From Streptomyces stelliscabiei (GTDB taxonomy: Bacteria; Actinomycetota; Actinomycetes; Streptomycetales; Streptomycetaceae): DNA of 64,000 bases. This document shows positions 43,750 to 56,249 of this stretch, one piece after another (positions within the stretch are counted from its first letter, which is position 1; each line of letters starts with the position of its first letter). The position numbers and the translations under genes were made by a program. Below the pieces are notes generated by a model. That model was not told the origin of the DNA and did no database searches. It was given only the letters and a program-made list of their open reading frames with translations. The DNA is taken from assembly GCF_014873495.1 (NCBI RefSeq), contig NZ_JADBGF010000001.1:1736001-1800000 (forward strand), read 5' to 3'.

Positions 43750-44121
43750 CAGAATGACATCGACCGTTTCGCCGATGTCACCGGCGATCACCAGTGGATC
43801 CACCTCGACCCGAACAAGGCCGCGAAGGGCCCGTACGGAACGACGGTCGCCCACGGCTATCTGGTCCCGTCCCTCGTCCCCATGCTCCTGTCGGAAGCCG
43901 CGCGGACCGAGGGGCTGACCGCCGCCATCAACTACGGCAGCAACAAGGTCCGTTGCCCGGCCCTCACACCCGTGAACTCCCAGGTGAGGGGCATGGTGGA
44001 GCTGACGGAACTGCGGCGCGGACCGCAGGGAGCCCAGGCCGTCCTCCGCGTCACCGTCGAGCGGCGGGGCGGCGACAAGCCTGTGTGCGTCGCCGAAGTC
44101 GTTGCAGTGCTCTTCGAGTGA
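43750..44121 (+). pseudogene. MaoC-like dehydratase, 5' truncated
   Basis: An open frame without a proper start carries 123 residues of a MaoC/R-specific enoyl-CoA hydratase: FADVTGDHQWIHLD (the hydratase Asp and His motif), GPYGTTVAHGYLVPSLVPML (the hotdog helix) and NYGSNKVRCPALTPVNSQVR. About 25-30 residues of the usual N-terminus are missing. Upstream the frame has only non-homologous sequence, so the gene was cut by rearrangement. The C-terminus is intact. Confidence 0.8.
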
Positions 44122-44129
44122 ACCCACAG

Positions 44130-44162
44130 AGGAGAAAGCTGACATGAGAACCCCTCCCTCAT
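44130..44162 (+). other. ribosome binding site and six-codon stub of a lost gene
   Basis: GAGGAGAAAGCTGAC then ATG (44144) and RTPPS stop. A strong ribosome binding site followed by a start whose gene ends at once, at the edge of a hairpin. It looks like a deletion junction just downstream of the start of the gene that followed MaoC. Confidence 0.45.
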
Positions 44163-44174
44163 AGCGGAGGGAGG
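44153..44174. terminator. hairpin at the junction
   Basis: CCTCCCTC-ATAGCG-GAGGGAGG, perfect 8-bp stem, just after the MaoC remnant. Confidence 0.6.
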
Positions 44175-44176
44175 CA

Positions 44177-44460
44177 TCACCCCGTCGGCGACCTCCTCCC
44201 CACGGAGACCAGCCGCGGCATCTTCCCCTTCGGCGGCGTCACCACCCCACCGTTCGACCCGGTCTGCCTCCGGCCAACCAAGGCAGCGCCCTCCTCGACA
44301 AGCGGCGGCTGGGCGAACTGGCCGTCCAGCGAGTCGGCCAACTCCTCGCAGGCGAACTGCCACCCCCTATCGTCCCGATACCAAACTTGGATGTCCGCGG
44401 CACGCCGTGACTCACCCTTTACCTCGATCCGGCAGCGAGGTTCGGGCGCTGAGCGACTCG
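44177..44460 (-). pseudogene. unidentified C-terminal fragment
   Basis: A minus frame ends here with CRIEVKGESRRAADIQVWYR, then DDRGWQFACEELADSLDGQF and a basic tail finishing GRRSPTG. The segment looks like real protein (mixed hydrophobic and charged residues, conserved-looking WQFACEELADSLDG) but its upstream half is low-complexity and overlaps the IS1380 remnant. I do not recognise it. Confidence 0.4.
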
Positions 44461-44594
44461 GCGGTTCGCTCGCAATGTCCCCTGCAGTCGGGGGTGGGCC
44501 GTCGCGTGACGCTGCGGCTGCGCCGGGCTCCACGGGCCCGGGGTGGTGCGGGTCTCCCCCGTTCTGGTCTTCGTCGGGACAGGACCGACGGTCG

Positions 44595-44882
44595 GGTGAC
44601 GGCGGGAAGTTCAGAGAGTCGCCGCCCGCAGGTGGTGAACGCGTTGGCCCAGGGCCAGGTGGCCTCGATGCGGAGCAGGCGGCGGGCGTGCTTCGCGATG
44701 CGGGCCCGCAGGCGGCAGAGGCGAAAGCGCCTGGTGCCGGGCTCGGCATCGACCAGATCGGCGTGGTCGCGCACCGCCAGGAGCCTCACCCAGGCGTCGC
44801 GGTCGGCGGTCAGGTTGGCGGAGAGCATCCAGCCGCAGTTCCCATCCCAGGACTCGGGTGGGAGGTCAATCAGGCCCATCAC
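44595..44882 (-). pseudogene. IS1380-family transposase, C-terminal remnant
   Basis: About 96 residues match the end of IS1380 transposases as I know them: GCGWMLSANLTADRDAWVRL, AEPGTRRFRLCRLRARIAKH and RIEATWPWANAFTTC. In intact members the block is HARRRxLRI. The catalytic core and both ends of the element are absent. It shows at least one earlier insertion in this island. Confidence 0.7.
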
Positions 44883-44992
44883 CTTGTTCGTGGGGCACCC
44901 GGTCCTCAGTTCGCTTCGCTGTAGTCGTCACCGCGGATGATGCCCCAAGGCAAGCCCCCACCTTGGGCCAACCGGCCCTTGGCTCGCATCTT

Positions 44993-45006
44993 ACTTACCT
45001 GTAAGT
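44993..45006. promoter_or_regulatory. TetR operator upstream of the NTF2/TetR pair
   Basis: ACTTAC-CT-GTAAGT, a perfect 6-bp-arm repeat ending 7 bp before the ATG at 45014. It lies in an AT-rich strip and must overlap the promoter or a very short leader. Confidence 0.7.
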
Positions 45007-45013
45007 TAGAAGC

Positions 45014-45454
45014 ATGGTTACCACCGTGGCCGAAGTGGCCGCATCAGACATCAAGGCCCTTGAGGCGTTCTGCGATCGATGGGAGAGGGCTTGGAACGAG
45101 CACGATGGCGATGCCGCGGCGGCGTTGTGCGCCGAAGACCTGGTGTACGACGAGCCGGCGCTCGGTGAGACGGCACACGGCCCCGACAGCCTCCGCGCCT
45201 TCGTGACGCAGATGGCACAGGCCTTTCCCGACTACTCGTTCACGCGTATGGGGTTGTACGGGGAGGTGACGCGGCGGGCCGTGCTGGTGGCGTGGCGCTT
45301 CTCGGGGACCCTCGCCGGCACGGGGCAGCGCGTGGAGTTCCACGGTGACGACCGTCTGGAGCTGGGAGAGGACGGGCTGATCCACGCCTACCGGTGCCTG
45401 TACGACCACCGCTTCGTGCTGAGTCAGATCGGCCGCGCGAAGGCCGAGAAGTGA
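45014..45454 (+). CDS. SnoaL/NTF2-like protein
   Basis: A 146-aa NTF2-like (SnoaL-type) protein: a first helix region FCDRWERAWNEHDGDAAAAL, LCAEDLVYDEPALGETAHGP, and YSFTRMGLYGEVTRRAVLVA then GDDRLELGEDGLIHAYRCLY as the sheet closing the cone. Such domains bind small ligands or act as cyclases or isomerases. It is translationally coupled to the following TetR gene by a GTGA overlap at 45451-45454, and the operator just upstream suggests the repressor controls both. Confidence 0.88.
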   Translation: MVTTVAEVAASDIKALEAFCDRWERAWNEHDGDAAAALCAEDLVYDEPALGETAHGPDSLRAFVTQMAQAFPDYSFTRMGLYGEVTRRAVLVAWRFSGTLAGTGQRVEFHGDDRLELGEDGLIHAYRCLYDHRFVLSQIGRAKAEK

Positions 45455-46005
45455 CCGAGCCCGGCCGCACCCGTAAGCCGGCGTCGGTGCGGCGGGCTGA
45501 GATCATGGAGGCGGCCGACGCTGAGTTCGCCCGGAAAGGACTGTCGGGGGCGGGCATCGAGGCGATCGCCGCACGGGTCGGCATCTCCCATCCCCGCATC
45601 GTGCAGATGTTCGGCTCGAAGCGTGATCTGTTCCTTCAGGTCGTACACGCGGCCTACGACGGGATCGAGGCCACCTTCGAGAGCGCCGAACCGACGCTGA
45701 GCGCGCTCGGTGACGCCTACCGGCATCTCCTGCAGAGCCGACCCACTGTCGGCCTCGTCCTGTTGCAGGCTTATGCCGCGTCAGGCGACGCGGTGGTCCA
45801 GGAGTCGGTACGGCGGCGCCAGCTCGACCTCCAGCAGACCATCACCCGTCTGACGGGCGCCGACCCGATGCAGGTGCGCTCCTTCTTGGCCACCGGTCTC
45901 GTCCTGACGGTCTCCACCGTGCTGGACCTGCCTGAACGGCGCACCGACACGGAGTGGGGCGCCTGGATCATCGGCCGCACGGACCCACCCACCGACGAGC
46001 CATGA
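45451..46005 (+). CDS. TetR-family regulator
   Basis: A 184-aa TetR-type repressor from the GTG at 45451. The HTH (about residues 12-60) has EIMEAADAEFARKGLSGAGI and AARVGISHPRIVQMFGSKRD. The recognition helix HPRIVQMFG replaces the commoner GTLYRYF. Ligand-binding domain follows and ends in a weakly conserved tail. It is the second gene of an autoregulated pair with the NTF2-like protein. Confidence 0.9.
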   Translation: MTEPGRTRKPASVRRAEIMEAADAEFARKGLSGAGIEAIAARVGISHPRIVQMFGSKRDLFLQVVHAAYDGIEATFESAEPTLSALGDAYRHLLQSRPTVGLVLLQAYAASGDAVVQESVRRRQLDLQQTITRLTGADPMQVRSFLATGLVLTVSTVLDLPERRTDTEWGAWIIGRTDPPTDEP

Positions 46006-46103
46006 GGCGCAAGCGGCGACAGAACTGATGCGCCCTGAGGGGCACCCGCAGCGCCGCGACACCGCGCGATCGACGAGCCGTCACCCTAGGTCGCCGCAGC
46101 TGT

Positions 46104-46226
46104 CGCCGCATCTCCACCCGCCGGCTCGTCCTGGCGGTGGCTCTTTCGGCGCTGCTCGGCAGCGGAGCGTTCGTGGGCACGATGCCCCGACGGGGCGCCC
46201 ACCTTCCCGAAAAGGATGCACCATGA
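46104..46226 (+). pseudogene. signal-peptide-like fragment ahead of the hydrolase
   Basis: With no start codon of its own, this frame reads RRISTRRLVLAVALSALLGS then GAFVGT, exactly the look of an exported protein's signal peptide. It ends at a TGA overlapping the ATG of the next gene (46223). It is probably the remains of a truncated secreted-protein gene. Confidence 0.4.
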
Positions 46227-47065
46227 CAGAACACCTTGAAATCCCATCGGCTTCAGGCACCTTCGACGCGATCGCAGCAGGACCCGCCGACGGGCGCCCC
46301 GTCCTGCTCCTGCACGGCTTTCCCCGGACCGCCGTCCTCTGGGAAGAACAAGTGGCCGCGCTGGGTGACCAGGGCTTCCGCGCGGTCGCGCCCGACACCC
46401 GCGGCTATTCGCCAGGTGTGCGCCCGATGCGTGCCGACGCGTACGGGGTGAGCGAACTGGTCGGGGACGTTCTGGCGGTGGCCGACGCACTCGCCTGGAA
46501 CCGCTTCGACCTCGTCGGACACGACTGGGGCGGCGCCATCGCCTGGTGGACCGCGGCCCGGCACGCCGAGCGACTGCGCACGCTCACCACCGTGTCGACG
46601 CCGCATCCCAACGCGCTGGGCGAGGCACATCGCACCGACGACGACCAACGCCGTCGCTCCCAGTACCAGCAGGACTGGCGCAGCCCCGACACAGAGGCCC
46701 GCTTCCTCGCGGACGACGCCGCGCTCCTGCGTTCCCTCTACCAGGGCAAGGTTGCCGACCATCACGTCGACTCATACGTACAGCGTCTGTCCGAACCCGG
46801 TGCGCTGAGCGCGGCCCTCAACTACTACCGCGCCGACCGGCCTGACGCCGCGGTCGGGAAGATCCAGGTACCCACGCTCTACGTCTGGGGCACCGAGGAC
46901 GTCGCGCTCGGGTCCACCGCAGCTCATGCCACAGAAAAATGGGTGAGCGGCCCCTACTCGTTCCACGCACTGCAAGGCATCAGTCACTGGGTCCCCGATG
47001 AGGCTCCCGAGGTCCTCACCAGCCTGATCATCGACCACCTGAACGAGCATGCACCGGCGCTCTGA
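46223..47065 (+). CDS. alpha/beta hydrolase, epoxide-hydrolase type
   Basis: A 280-aa alpha/beta hydrolase. The oxyanion motif is LLLHGFPRTAVLWEEQVAAL (about residues 29-48), the nucleophile elbow DLVGHDWGGAIAWW (Asp within GHDWGG, the epoxide-hydrolase/haloalkane-dehalogenase form), and a late LQGISHWVPDEAPE supplies the catalytic His. WGTEDVALG carries the acid. AAGGA lies 8 nt before the ATG at 46223. Substrate unknown. Confidence 0.9.
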   Translation: MTEHLEIPSASGTFDAIAAGPADGRPVLLLHGFPRTAVLWEEQVAALGDQGFRAVAPDTRGYSPGVRPMRADAYGVSELVGDVLAVADALAWNRFDLVGHDWGGAIAWWTAARHAERLRTLTTVSTPHPNALGEAHRTDDDQRRRSQYQQDWRSPDTEARFLADDAALLRSLYQGKVADHHVDSYVQRLSEPGALSAALNYYRADRPDAAVGKIQVPTLYVWGTEDVALGSTAAHATEKWVSGPYSFHALQGISHWVPDEAPEVLTSLIIDHLNEHAPAL

Positions 47066-47188
47066 CGCAGTAGTCAGTACCAGTGCTTGCCCAGCGAGCG
47101 GGGAGTGCCCGGCATGGGCCTGCCGCCAGGGGCGGGACCGACGTCGGGGCCCTGGCCGTCGAGCATGCAGGAAACGGAATCTTGCGAT

Positions 47189-47641
47189 ATGACCTCACTC
47201 ACCCTCGTCCAGCTCACTGAACGGCTCCGCAAGGACCTCGGTCGCCCCGAGCGTGACCTGCTGGCGCCGGGCAGCGCCTGGAACCTGTCCCAGACACTGC
47301 AGCACTGTGCCCAGACCGTCCGCTACTCCGTCTCCGGTTATCCCAAGCTCAAGCCCGCCCTGTTCCGGGCGACGGCAGGCGCTCTGGCCAAGTGGGTCTT
47401 CCTGCGCCGCGGAGCGATGAAGCACCCGCTCGGCGCGGAGATCGACGGAGCGCCGCCGCTGGACCCGGGCCTGCCGGTGAGCGAGGCCGCGGCCGGCTTC
47501 ACGGACGCGGTGGCCCTGTTCACCGGCCACACCGGAGAACACGCCCCCCACCCCGCCTACGGACGCTGCACACACGACGAGTTCGCGCGGCTGCATACCA
47601 TGCACCTCGCCGAACACCTCCCGGGACTGGCCCATGCCTGA
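47189..47641 (+). CDS. DUF1569-family protein
   Basis: A 150-aa protein of the DUF1569 type, related to the DinB/YfiT four-helix bundle fold: NLSQTLQHCAQTVRYSVSGY near residue 35 and HTMHLAEHLPG near the end provide the spaced histidines (H41, H140s) of a metal site. DinB-like proteins act as thiol transferases or isomerases using mycothiol or bacillithiol. The ATG at 47189 is preferred, as the family starts close to TLVQLTERL; 47165 is an alternative. Confidence 0.75.
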   Translation: MTSLTLVQLTERLRKDLGRPERDLLAPGSAWNLSQTLQHCAQTVRYSVSGYPKLKPALFRATAGALAKWVFLRRGAMKHPLGAEIDGAPPLDPGLPVSEAAAGFTDAVALFTGHTGEHAPHPAYGRCTHDEFARLHTMHLAEHLPGLAHA

Positions 47642-48074
47642 CACTGCTCCCGCCGGTGCTCGTTCATCGTGACGCAGGACGTGCGCGACGCCGTTCTGCG
47701 GCCGGGCGAATTCACCCTCCGCACGAAGCTGACAGTTCCCATCGAACGGGCCATGGCTCGCCCTGCCGTGATCATGGCCCCGACGGCAGTCGCACGAAGC
47801 TGACGCCGTGGGCGACTCGGCGTGACACGCGGCGGCGGACTGAACGGCACATCGAAGCTCCGGTCGGGCAGAACGACCTGACAGGTCACTCTGCCCACCG
47901 GAGCTTCGTCGCGTACGTCGTGTGCCACCTGGCATCGTCACGCCGCCGAGACCCGCCCACCTACGGGATCGTGGCGGTGGTCATACGGCCACCCGAGAAC
48001 TGTGGCATCGCCCGCCCTACCCCTGTAGCGCCTGTGCCGCGTGCGGACCGGGCGGCTGTCGAGGGGCGGGGTTC
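47642..48074. other. convergent spacer, no supported gene
   Basis: About 430 bp between the DUF1569 gene and the secreted family-2 hydrolase. A 44-codon plus frame at 47669-47803 is open but matches nothing I know. The 14-mer CGCACGAAGCTGAC occurs twice within it. The terminator at 47854-47907 is the only clear element. Confidence 0.5.
47854..47907. terminator. long hairpin between convergent genes
   Basis: GAAGCTCCGGTCGGGCAG pairs with CTGCCCACCGGAGCTTC (17 of 18 positions, one bulged base) around 19 nt. Confidence 0.75.
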
Positions 48075-50201
48075 TCAGCCGAGTGTCCAGTTGACGCTGT
48101 CGGTATAGGTGGAGCCGTTGATGGTCGCGGTGACCGTCACGGTGTTCTGGCCGGGCCTCAAGGTGATGCTGGGCCATCTGAAGATGTGGTCGCTGCTGCT
48201 CCGGGTTCCCAGGGAGGTGCCGTTGAGGGTGGCGGTGACCTGGCCCGCGTTGGAGTAGACCTTGAGTTCGGTGGTGGGCTCGGTGCGCTGGGTCCACCGA
48301 CGGCTGGTGATGTAGAGGGTGGGAGTGGTAGCCCAGTTGGACTTGTACCAATAGAAGGCGTCCTTGCGGATCTGCCGGTCGCGGGTGACCAGGCCCTTGT
48401 CGTTGATGCCGGGCTGGCCCCCCTCGCTGCGGCCGTCGGAGGGGAAGTCGAACATGGCCCAGACGAACGTGCCCCAGATGAAGGGACGGGCGGCGAGCTG
48501 CTTCCAGGCCGCTTCGTGGAACAGCGACTGGTACTCCTCGGGGTGCCAGGATCCGCCCGGAGCCGGCTTGGGCGGGTTGAGGGCGTGCTGGGTGGTGCTG
48601 GCGCCGACGCCGTACTCCGACATGGCGATCCTGCGGGACGGGGAGGTGGCGTGCAGGTTGTCGGCCCACGCGCCGAGGTCGCCGTCCTTGGAGCCGTAGT
48701 ACCAGCCGTAGTACTTGTTGAAGCCCGTGGTCTGGGTGTGCAGTCCCGCCTGCGCGTTGTCGGGGTCCTCGCCGCGGACCGCGTAGGTGGAGAGCCTGTC
48801 CGGGTCCTCGGCCTCGACGATGTCGGCCAGTGACGCGAGCAGCGTGTTCGTGGCGGTGCCGTTGTAGTCGATCTGCTCGTTGCCGATGCCCCAGAAGGCG
48901 ATCGAGGGGTGGTTGTAGTTCTGCCGGATCAGTTCCCGCAGCTGGTTCTGGGTGCTGGTGGTGAAGGCGGCCGAGTCGGTGACGAGGTCGACCAGGGGAA
49001 TCTCCGCCCACACGATCATTCCGCGTTCGTCAGCGAGGTTGTAGTCCTTCTGGTCGTGCTGGTAGTGCGCCATCCGGACGGCGTTGGCGCCGATCTCGCT
49101 GATGAGGTCGAAGTCCTGGGTGTGATCGGCGTCGGATATCGCCCAGCCCTGGCCGGCCCGGTCCTGGTGCAGGTTGACGCCATGCAGGTGGAGGTGGCTG
49201 CCGTTGAGGCGGAACCCGGTGTTGGCGTCGACGGCGATGGAGCGAAGACCCAGGCGTTCGGTCACCACATCCGTGATCTGGTCCCCGCCCCCGGTGACGT
49301 CATGGATCTCGACGCCGGCGTTGTGGAGGTAGGGATCCGCCAGGCCGTTCCACAGGTGCGGGCTGCTGATGTGGAGAGTCTGCTGGACCTCCGTGCCGGT
49401 GGCCGCGAGGACGGTCTGCGCGGTGCTGCTCGTCTCCGCGACGACGGTCCCGCTCTTGTCCGCGATGACGCTGCGCACGACCACCGATCTGGTGGTGGTG
49501 CTGTCGTTCCACAGCTTCGTCGTGACGGTCACCGTGGCCGAGGCCGCGCTCACGTTGGTCTGCCGGAGGTAGACGCCGGGGCCCGCGTAGTCCGTCATCC
49601 GGACGTGGAGGTCGTCGACGGCCCACAGGCTCACGTTGCGGTAGATGCCGCCCTGGAAGGTGTAGTCCGCGCTCAACGGGGCGATGCCGGTGTCGCGGGC
49701 GTTGGTCACCTTCACCGCGATGACGTTGTCCCCGCCCGGGACGAGCGCGGCCGTGGCGTCGAAACGGAAGCGGGAGTACCCGCCCTTGTGCTGCCCGAGG
49801 TACGTGCCGTTGACCCAGACGTCGGCGATCTGGTTGACCCCGGCGAACTGCAGGTACAGCCTCTTTCCGGCGAGTTCGGCCGGCACGGTGTAGCGGCGGC
49901 GGTACCAGCCCACTCCGCGGTAGTAGTCGTTGCCGCCGTCGGCACCGCCGACGGCGTTCCACGTGTGGGGGGTGACGACGGACGTCCATCCGGAGTCGTC
50001 GAAACCGGGCGCTTGCGCACCAGTGGCGTCCGCTCTGATGAATCGCCACCCGTTGTTGAGGTGGATCCACACCCGCGGATCCGGCGCCGTGTACGTCACA
50101 GCGGCGGACGCGGCACCGGCATGCGGGATCCCGGCCAGCGTGGCCAGTACTCCCGCTGCCGTCCCGCCGAGTACCTGTCGGCGACTGGGCAAACCTGTCA
50201 T
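48075..50201 (-). CDS. secreted glycoside hydrolase family 2 enzyme
   Basis: A 708-aa family-2 hydrolase exported by Tat: signal SRRQVLGGTAAGVLATLAGI and a likely cleavage after AGAASAA. A jelly-roll sugar-binding domain comes first (about 40-180, GWYRRRYTVPAELAGKRLYL), then an Ig-like domain, the TIM barrel (about 300-600), and a C-terminal bacterial Ig-like domain. The acid/base is E442 in GIGNEQIDY and the nucleophile E529 in AMSEYGVG. It probably acts on beta-galactosides or related ends of polysaccharide outside the cell. It is on the same strand as the cytoplasmic GH2 but separated by a kilobase of debris. ATG at 50201 preferred over GTG 50213. Confidence 0.92.
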   Translation of the reverse strand: MTGLPSRRQVLGGTAAGVLATLAGIPHAGAASAAVTYTAPDPRVWIHLNNGWRFIRADATGAQAPGFDDSGWTSVVTPHTWNAVGGADGGNDYYRGVGWYRRRYTVPAELAGKRLYLQFAGVNQIADVWVNGTYLGQHKGGYSRFRFDATAALVPGGDNVIAVKVTNARDTGIAPLSADYTFQGGIYRNVSLWAVDDLHVRMTDYAGPGVYLRQTNVSAASATVTVTTKLWNDSTTTRSVVVRSVIADKSGTVVAETSSTAQTVLAATGTEVQQTLHISSPHLWNGLADPYLHNAGVEIHDVTGGGDQITDVVTERLGLRSIAVDANTGFRLNGSHLHLHGVNLHQDRAGQGWAISDADHTQDFDLISEIGANAVRMAHYQHDQKDYNLADERGMIVWAEIPLVDLVTDSAAFTTSTQNQLRELIRQNYNHPSIAFWGIGNEQIDYNGTATNTLLASLADIVEAEDPDRLSTYAVRGEDPDNAQAGLHTQTTGFNKYYGWYYGSKDGDLGAWADNLHATSPSRRIAMSEYGVGASTTQHALNPPKPAPGGSWHPEEYQSLFHEAAWKQLAARPFIWGTFVWAMFDFPSDGRSEGGQPGINDKGLVTRDRQIRKDAFYWYKSNWATTPTLYITSRRWTQRTEPTTELKVYSNAGQVTATLNGTSLGTRSSSDHIFRWPSITLRPGQNTVTVTATINGSTYTDSVNWTLG

Positions 50202-50411
50202 GTCAGAACTCACTTTCCGTGGAGTCGAGAAGGAAATCGACCTGGCGCGGCATTACGCCGACGACCGTGGCGGGCCGGGCAGCACCCGGATCGGGCTGAC
50301 GGCCTGCTTCAGACAACCGGGAGGAGTGCCCCGGCCCGCCTCGCGTCCAGTCGGCGCTTCTCCCGGGCAGCGGCGCCGTAGTGGCACGAGGTGTGATTCT
50401 CGGAGATGCGG

Positions 50412-50433
50412 GGCCGCGCCGGCCGGCGCGGCC
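50412..50433. repeat. perfect 22-bp palindrome
   Basis: GGCCGCGCCGG followed directly by its reverse complement, about 210 bp upstream of the secreted hydrolase start. It may be a terminator of something lost. Confidence 0.7.
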
Positions 50434-50619
50434 GTTGGTCATGTGGAAGCCGGGCGAGGTCGCACCTGGAGAGAGGGCCCCGGCACGTCGGCACAGTCGA
50501 GCGGAATGCCTCCCGATGACCCCATGGCCGAACCTCGCCAAGCCCGAGGAAGGACCGACACACGGAGCAACCCCCTATACCTGGGCTCACCACTCGGCTT
50601 CCGCCATCGGCTCTCGGAC

Positions 50620-50892
50620 GACTGCGACGCGCTCATGGAGTCGGGAACCCGGTAGAGACAACGCTCGTGGCCGACCCTGCGCGCAGGGCACAGCCCGCAA
50701 GGCTGGGTGGGGTTGATCACGACCAGGCCACCGGGCTTGAGGCCGGCGACGGCCGGGCCGACCTCGGTGACCGTGCCCACGCCCTCGCGGCCGAGGATCA
50801 GGCCCTTCTGTCCGATGGCGTACTTGCCCTTCCGTTTGGTCATCAGACGGTGTGCGAACCCATGGATGCATCCTTGAAGACCGCACCGCTGT
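50620..50892 (-). pseudogene. decayed zinc alcohol dehydrogenase
   Basis: The minus strand carries GAVFKDASMGSHTV and a stop (the N-terminal strand of a medium-chain dehydrogenase), then in a new frame GREGVGTVTEVGPAVAGLKP, GGLVVINPTQPCGLCPARRV and ERCLYR. This is the GroES-like domain, GHEGVG in intact members, with the catalytic and structural Cys region compressed. The Rossmann half is missing. It is a frameshifted and deleted remnant. Confidence 0.7.
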
Positions 50893-51227
50893 TTCGGCCC
50901 GTCGCTGACGAAGTGTGTGCCGGGAAACGGTCCTGACGAGGGCGGTGGGCTTCGCCGGGTCGCCTGGCCGGCCGCCATCGCCCCTCGACAGCGGCCCGGG
51001 GCTCGCCGAGCTCGGCACAGGCTCGCGCGTAGGCCTCGGCCCGGCCGATCTCGGAGAGGGGGATGCGGCAGGCGCCCGGCTCGAGCGGCATGCTCTCGTC
51101 GAGGGCAGTCCGCGGTCCGGGACCATCGTTCGGGGAACCGCCAGCCACCCCCGCCGCCGGGCCGTGCAGCGCCCGGTCGGCCCGCCGGCCCACGGTGGGC
51201 AGCAGCGTCGCCGACGGGCTCTGTTGC
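50893..51227. other. degenerate spacer between remnant and beta-galactosidase
   Basis: A minus frame shows RIPLSEIGRAEAYARACAEL, which may be another protein fragment, but no start or domain is clear. No intact gene. Confidence 0.4.
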
Positions 51228-55226
<3,999 letters not shown>

Positions 55227-55230
<4 letters not shown>

Positions 55231-56249
55231 GCGCGCCGCTCCTTCCGGAAGGTCGCGATCAGATACGGGATGATCACGGCAAGCGAGATCACCAGCAGGA
55301 CCACGGCGATCGCGGAGCCGTATCCGATGCGGCTGGACTCACCGATGATGTTGTTGGTGACCAGGATCGACAGCAACTCGGTGCCCTCGGCGCCCTTGTT
55401 GAAGACGAAGACGAGGTCGAAGGCGCGCAGCGCCTCGATGATCGTCACGACCAGGACGACGGTGTTGGTGGGGCGCAGGGTGGGGAAGATGACGTTCTTG
55501 AACGTCTGCCACTCGTTGGCGCCGTCCAGCGAGGACGCCTCCCGAAGCGCCGGGTCGACACCCTTCAGGCCGGCCAGGTAGAGAATCATCATGTAGCCGG
55601 TGTGGCGCCAGGAGGCGGCGATGAGGACGGACCACAGGTTGAGGTCCGGGTCGCCGATCCAGTCGATGTAGTGGCCGGGCTCGTTGGCGCCGATGATGCT
55701 GTTGATCAGGCCGGTGTCGGGGTTGTAGACGAGCTGCCATACGAACCCGATGACCGCCATCGACAGCACGACGGGCAGGAAGAACGCGGTCTGGTACACC
55801 TTGCTGAACCGGATCTTCTTGTCGAGCTGCACGGCCAGGAACAGGCCGAGCGGCGTCGGGATCAGGATGAGCACGACGAACCAGACGATGTTGTGCTCGA
55901 CGGCGGGCCAGAACTGCGGGTTGCTGGTGAACAGCTCACGGAAGTTGTCCAGGCCGACCCATGTGATGGAGTCGAAGCCGATGCCGTCCCAGGTGGTGAA
56001 GGCCAGCGCGATCGAGGCGAGAGCTGTGAGCCAGACGAGCATGACGTGCAGGATCGTCGGCACCCCGGCCATCAGGCCGAGGGTGAGGCGGTCCCGTCGG
56101 GTGAGCAGCCGTCGGTGGCCCAAGGGGGCGCGCAGCCGCTTGGTCTGATTCTTGGTCACATTCTTCGGGTTGCCCGGGGGCGGCACTGCGGCCGCCCCCG
56201 AGGTGCTGGTGGTTCCGGTCCCGGTACCGGTGTTCGTGGTGGCGGTCAT
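55227..56249 (-). CDS. carbohydrate ABC transporter permease (MalF type)
   Basis: A 340-aa inner-membrane subunit. The first 45 residues are a Thr/Gly-rich low-complexity tail. The helices begin at about 50 and the EAA coupling loop is LKGVDPALREASSLDGANEW (about 225-245). The start at 56249 overlaps the stop of the lipoprotein gene by 4 bp. It pairs with the MalG-type subunit. Confidence 0.94.

Noticed and set aside
47669..47803. 44-codon plus frame after the DUF1569 gene
   Set aside because: Open by chance at this composition; no homology recognised and no good ribosome binding site.
48004..48075. Additional gene between the hairpin and the secreted hydrolase
   Set aside because: Only short frames without start signals are present; it is the 3' untranslated part of the hydrolase gene.
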